Below are positions 5,371 through 8,159 of a stretch of DNA of 8,159 bases, in pieces. The stretch is from an uncultured Balneolaceae bacterium (lineage in GTDB: Bacteria > Bacteroidota > Rhodothermia > Balneolales > Balneolaceae). Position 1 is the first letter of the stretch; every line of letters begins with the position of its first letter. The translations under genes and the position numbers were made by a program. The stretch lies in the NCBI GenBank assembly GCA_937982515.1, contig CALJMB010000035.1, positions 1 through 8,159 of the forward strand. Direction: 5' to 3'. The notes below the pieces were generated by a model. The model searched no databases. It worked only from the letters and a program-made list of their open reading frames with translations, and was not told where the DNA came from.

Positions 5371-7164
5371 ATGCAAAAGAACACAATGATATTAAAAAGT
5401 CTGCCGGTATTACTGCTATTCGCCACGGTATCGGTAGTACAGGCCCAGGGAATCAGAGAAGAGGGAGAGCACGCCATCCGCCTGAACCAGATCGGGTTTT
5501 ATCCACAGGCACCGAAGACGGCGGTGATGGAAGGAGATTTCAGCGGAGCCTTTCACGTCACCTCCGCCGATGGACAAGACACACTGTATTCTGGCACGAT
5601 AGAGAAAGCACGCTCCAAAGGATACGGATCCAGACATATCAGCCGGGCAGATTTCTCTTCCCTTACCGAACCGGGCATCTACCGCTTGCAGGTATCGGGG
5701 CTGGGGCGTTCTCATCCTTTTGAAATCAGTAAAGGGGTTCATGAAGCAGTGGCAAAAGCGGCCCTGAAAGGGTTTTACTTTCAGCGGGCTTCCACGGGGC
5801 TGCCCAAACAGTATGCAGGCAAGTGGCACCGAAGAGGAGGGCATCCTGACGACCGTGTGTTGGTGCATCCCTCGGCTGCCTCACCGGGCCGCCCGGCGGG
5901 AACCGTTATCGAGGCCTCCAGAGGATGGTATGATGCGGGAGACTATAACAAGTACATTGTCAATTCCGGTATCACTATGGGAACGCTGCTGTCGTTCTTT
6001 GAAGATTATCCGGAATTTGCCGCCGGTATCCGTCTGAACGTCCCGGAAAGTAGTAATGAGTTGCCCGATCTGCTGGACGAAATATTGTGGAATCTCCGGT
6101 GGATGATCACTATGCAGGACCCTGGTGACGGAGGCGTTTATCACAAAATGACTTCAGCCGGTTTCTCAGCTATGGTTATGCCCGAAGAGGATACCGCCAC
6201 CCGTTATGTGGTTCAGAAAAGTACGGCAGCATCTCTCAACTTTGCCGCTGTCATGGCTCAGTCCGCGCGGATATTCACGGCCTATTCCAAACAACTACCG
6301 GGACTGGCTGACAGCTGTCTCTCCGCTGCGGAGAAGGCGTGGGAGTGGGCGCAAGTCTATCCGGAAATGATATACGACCAGAACGAGCTGAACCGGCAGT
6401 TTGACCCCGACATCACTACGGGCGCCTATGGCGGCCGGACACTGAGTGATGAATATATCTGGGCGGCAGCTGAGCTGTATGTATCCACCGGCAATGAGCA
6501 GTATCTCCAGGTTATTAATGGAAATATACCCGATGATGAACCGCTTTCCGTGCCATCGTGGTCGCATGTAAAGGCCTTGGGTTATTATACACTGTTGCGG
6601 TTTGGCGACGTGATGGCCGATGGAGAAATTCGGGAGCAGCAGGCCATTCGCCACTCTGTTCTCGCTTTGGCCGATACGCTGGTGGAACGAGCCTCACAGA
6701 ACCCTTTCAAAACCGTTATGGGATATGATCCTGGCCATTTTGTCTGGGGAAGCAATTCCGTTGCTGCCAATCAGGGCATGCTGCTGCTTCAGGCTTATCG
6801 GCAGAAACCAAAGCAAGAGTATATCGATTACGCCCTGGCCAATCTGGATTATCTGTTGGGCAGAAACGGCACGGGCTACTCCTTCGTGACGGGTTACGGC
6901 AGCCGTACTCCTATGTTTCCCCATCACCGCCCTTCTGTGGCCGATGGCGTTGATGAACCGGTACCGGGGCTGCTGGCCGGCGGACCCAATCCCGGCCAGC
7001 AGGACGAATGCGAATATCCATCCGACTTACCGGATCAATCCTACACGGACGCCGTATGTTCGTACGCCTCTAACGAAATTGCCATCAACTGGAATGCACC
7101 GCTTGTCTATCTGTCCGGAGCCCTGGAAGCTCTGCAGTATGAAGCGGGATATTCAGGGCAATAG
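5371..7164 (+). CDS. Secreted glycoside hydrolase family 9 (endoglucanase/cellulase-like)
   Basis: A 597-residue glycosidase of family GH9, expected to cleave beta-1,4 bonds in cellulose or a related glucan by inversion. A Sec signal peptide is clear: basic start, hydrophobic LPVLLLFATVSVV, and cleavage probably after A25 (V-Q-A). Next comes a CelD_N immunoglobulin-like domain (about 35-120, beginning IRLNQIGFYP). The (alpha/alpha)6 catalytic domain fills the rest. Key residues are intact: D188 and D191 in GWYDAGDYNKY (catalytic base pair), H519/R520 in HHRPS, and acid E569 in SYASNEIAINWNAP. No carbohydrate-binding module, lipobox or type IX sorting domain follows the catalytic domain, suggesting a periplasmic or simply secreted enzyme. 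Start 5371 is preferred; a second in-frame ATG at 5386 would also preserve the signal peptide. No Shine-Dalgarno is evident. No other polysaccharide gene adjoins it. Some GH9 members are exo-acting or act on chitosan oligomers, so substrate is not certain. Confidence 0.93.
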   Translation: MQKNTMILKSLPVLLLFATVSVVQAQGIREEGEHAIRLNQIGFYPQAPKTAVMEGDFSGAFHVTSADGQDTLYSGTIEKARSKGYGSRHISRADFSSLTEPGIYRLQVSGLGRSHPFEISKGVHEAVAKAALKGFYFQRASTGLPKQYAGKWHRRGGHPDDRVLVHPSAASPGRPAGTVIEASRGWYDAGDYNKYIVNSGITMGTLLSFFEDYPEFAAGIRLNVPESSNELPDLLDEILWNLRWMITMQDPGDGGVYHKMTSAGFSAMVMPEEDTATRYVVQKSTAASLNFAAVMAQSARIFTAYSKQLPGLADSCLSAAEKAWEWAQVYPEMIYDQNELNRQFDPDITTGAYGGRTLSDEYIWAAAELYVSTGNEQYLQVINGNIPDDEPLSVPSWSHVKALGYYTLLRFGDVMADGEIREQQAIRHSVLALADTLVERASQNPFKTVMGYDPGHFVWGSNSVAANQGMLLLQAYRQKPKQEYIDYALANLDYLLGRNGTGYSFVTGYGSRTPMFPHHRPSVADGVDEPVPGLLAGGPNPGQQDECEYPSDLPDQSYTDAVCSYASNEIAINWNAPLVYLSGALEALQYEAGYSGQ

Positions 7165-7230
7165 GTTACCTGGTGGCAGTCAGTGGCATGTCGTCGGTGG
7201 TCGGTGGCCTATTGTAGTTTTGAACTGTAA

Positions 7231-7252
7231 CCGCCGCCGACAGTGGCGGCGG
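7231..7252. repeat. GC-rich hairpin between convergent genes
   Basis: CCGCCGCC (7231-7238) and GGCGGCGG (7245-7252) form an 8-bp GC stem with a GACAGT loop, midway between the converging glycosidase and ABC exporter genes. The position suits a shared terminator, but neither side has a clear T-run. Together with the next bases its right arm reads GGCGGCGGACC, almost the same as the right arm of the terminator at 5269-5279. Confidence 0.6.
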
Positions 7253-7256
7253 ACCA

Positions 7257-8159
7257 TTAAAATACCATTTCTCCCGCCTGAACCTGCCACAACTGCTGAT
7301 AAATACCGTCGCGAGAGACCAGCTCCTCATGGGTACCGGACTCTACAAGCCTGCCCTGGTCAAGTACAATAATGTTATCTGCATGCCGGATGGTGGACAG
7401 CCGGTGTGCAATGATAATAGTGGTGCGGTTTTCGGTGATCTTCAGAAGGGAGCGTTGGATGGCCGCCTCGGTTTCATTGTCAATGGCAGAGGTGGCTTCA
7501 TCCAGAATCAGGATAGGCGGGTTCTTCAAGATAGCTCGGGCAATGGAGATACGCTGACGCTGTCCGCCCGAGAGCTTCTGTCCGCGTTCGCCTACCACCG
7601 TCTCATAACCTTCGGGGAGCTGCATAATAAACTCATGGGCTTCTGCAACCATCGCCGCCTGCCTGACCTCTTCCGGCGTGGCATGGAAGGTACCATACCG
7701 GATGTTTTCGGCCACAGTTCCGTGGAAGAGAAACACATCCTGGCTTACGAGGCCGGCTGCCTGCACCAGGCTCTGGGTATGGTACTCCCGAAGGTCCGTT
7801 CCATCCAGCAGAATGCGTCCACCGGTGACGTCATAAAAACGCATCAGCAGTTTGATCAGGCTGCTCTTTCCCGCTCCTGTGGAACCGACAATGCCCACGG
7901 TTTGCCCGGCTTCGATTTTCAGGTTCAAATTCCGAAGCACCGCACCGCCGGTGCGATAGGCAAAGGTTACATCCTTAAAATGGTATGCGCCTCTTATCTC
8001 ATCCGGACTGGGAGAGATCGTTCCCTCAGGCAGCTTTTCTTCGGTTTGTAACAGGCCCATGATTCGTTTGGTGCTGGCCATAGCCCGCTGGTACAGATCA
8101 AACGTTTCTCCCAGGCGGGTGAGCGGCCAGAGCAGACGCTGTGTAACGAAAATAAGCAC
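7257..8159 (-). CDS. ABC exporter, C-terminal part (MsbA/LmrA/MdlB-like), cut by window edge
   Basis: 300 residues of a fused permease-ATPase of the type IV (exporter) ABC fold; the gene continues beyond 8159, so the GTG at the edge is an internal codon and most membrane helices are missing. Fragment residues 1-37 are the end of the transmembrane domain and linker (PLTRLGETFDLYQRAMASTKRI). The nucleotide-binding domain is complete: A-loop Y68, Walker A GSTGAGKSS (92-100), Q-loop Q140, signature LSGGQRQR (196-203), Walker B ILILDEATSAID (216-227) with catalytic E221, and H-loop H252 in IIAHRLST. All catalytic residues are present, so the ATPase should be active. Such proteins dimerise and export lipids, drugs or peptides; substrate cannot be told from this half. 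The gene ends with TAA at 7257-7259, converging on the glycosidase with a 92-bp gap. Confidence 0.95.
   Translation of the reverse strand: MLIFVTQRLLWPLTRLGETFDLYQRAMASTKRIMGLLQTEEKLPEGTISPSPDEIRGAYHFKDVTFAYRTGGAVLRNLNLKIEAGQTVGIVGSTGAGKSSLIKLLMRFYDVTGGRILLDGTDLREYHTQSLVQAAGLVSQDVFLFHGTVAENIRYGTFHATPEEVRQAAMVAEAHEFIMQLPEGYETVVGERGQKLSGGQRQRISIARAILKNPPILILDEATSAIDNETEAAIQRSLLKITENRTTIIIAHRLSTIRHADNIIVLDQGRLVESGTHEELVSRDGIYQQLWQVQAGEMVF

Noticed and set aside
4295..7228. Shared 11-mer TTTTGAACTGT at 4295-4305 and 7218-7228
   Set aside because: Repeats of this length are expected by chance in 8 kb and the flanks do not extend the match.
7329..8051. 240-codon open frame on the plus strand opposite the ABC exporter
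   Set aside because: It is antisense to an intact nucleotide-binding domain and resembles nothing known; long antisense frames are common opposite GC-rich genes.
1..8159. CRISPR array, tRNA, rRNA, complete insertion sequence or phage genes
   Set aside because: No regularly spaced direct repeats, tRNA cloverleaf, rRNA-like sequence, transposase, integrase or structural phage motif was seen on either strand.

Overview
The window looks like a chromosomal segment of a Gram-negative, Bacteroidota-like heterotroph. A member of Rhodothermota or Balneolota would also fit. The grounds are the gene families present (POT peptide transporter, urocanate hydratase, CelD_N-type GH9 glycosidase with a Sec signal, MsbA/LmrA-type ABC exporter), a base composition a little above 50% GC by eye, weak or absent Shine-Dalgarno sequences before some genes, and intergenic repeats of a kind common in those groups. 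This placement is inference; there is no rRNA or other marker gene in the window.

Layout: 1-267 is non-coding and carries a perfect 18-bp hairpin. 268-1965 (minus) encodes a proton-coupled oligopeptide transporter. 1966-2561 is a 596-bp divergent intergenic region with many dyads, including an 18-bp perfect hairpin nested in a possible three-way junction and three copies of AAGGCTAC. 2562-4232 (plus) encodes a complete urocanate hydratase (hutU) with no other hut gene nearby. 4233-4511 carries two REP elements in inverted orientation, each a GTAG tetranucleotide plus a hairpin. 4512-4985 (plus) encodes a small DUF456 membrane protein. 4986-5370 is a gap filled with decayed repeats and ends in a strong terminator and a possible promoter. 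5371-7164 (plus) encodes a secreted GH9 glycosidase. 7165-7256 is a convergent gap with a GC-rich hairpin. 7257-8159 (minus) is the C-terminal half of an ABC exporter whose N-terminal part lies outside the window.

Functionally the genes suggest a scavenging lifestyle: import of di/tripeptides, breakdown of histidine through urocanate, and secreted degradation of a beta-1,4-linked polysaccharide. They do not form one operon; gaps are large and strands mixed, so each is probably transcribed separately. I see no sign of a defence island, phage, complete insertion sequence, CRISPR array, tRNA or rRNA. The most unusual feature is the intergenic DNA: nearly every gap holds a different family of palindromic repeat, and the GTAG-hairpin pair has the architecture of REP elements mobilised by RAYT transposases. 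No new multi-gene system is evident.
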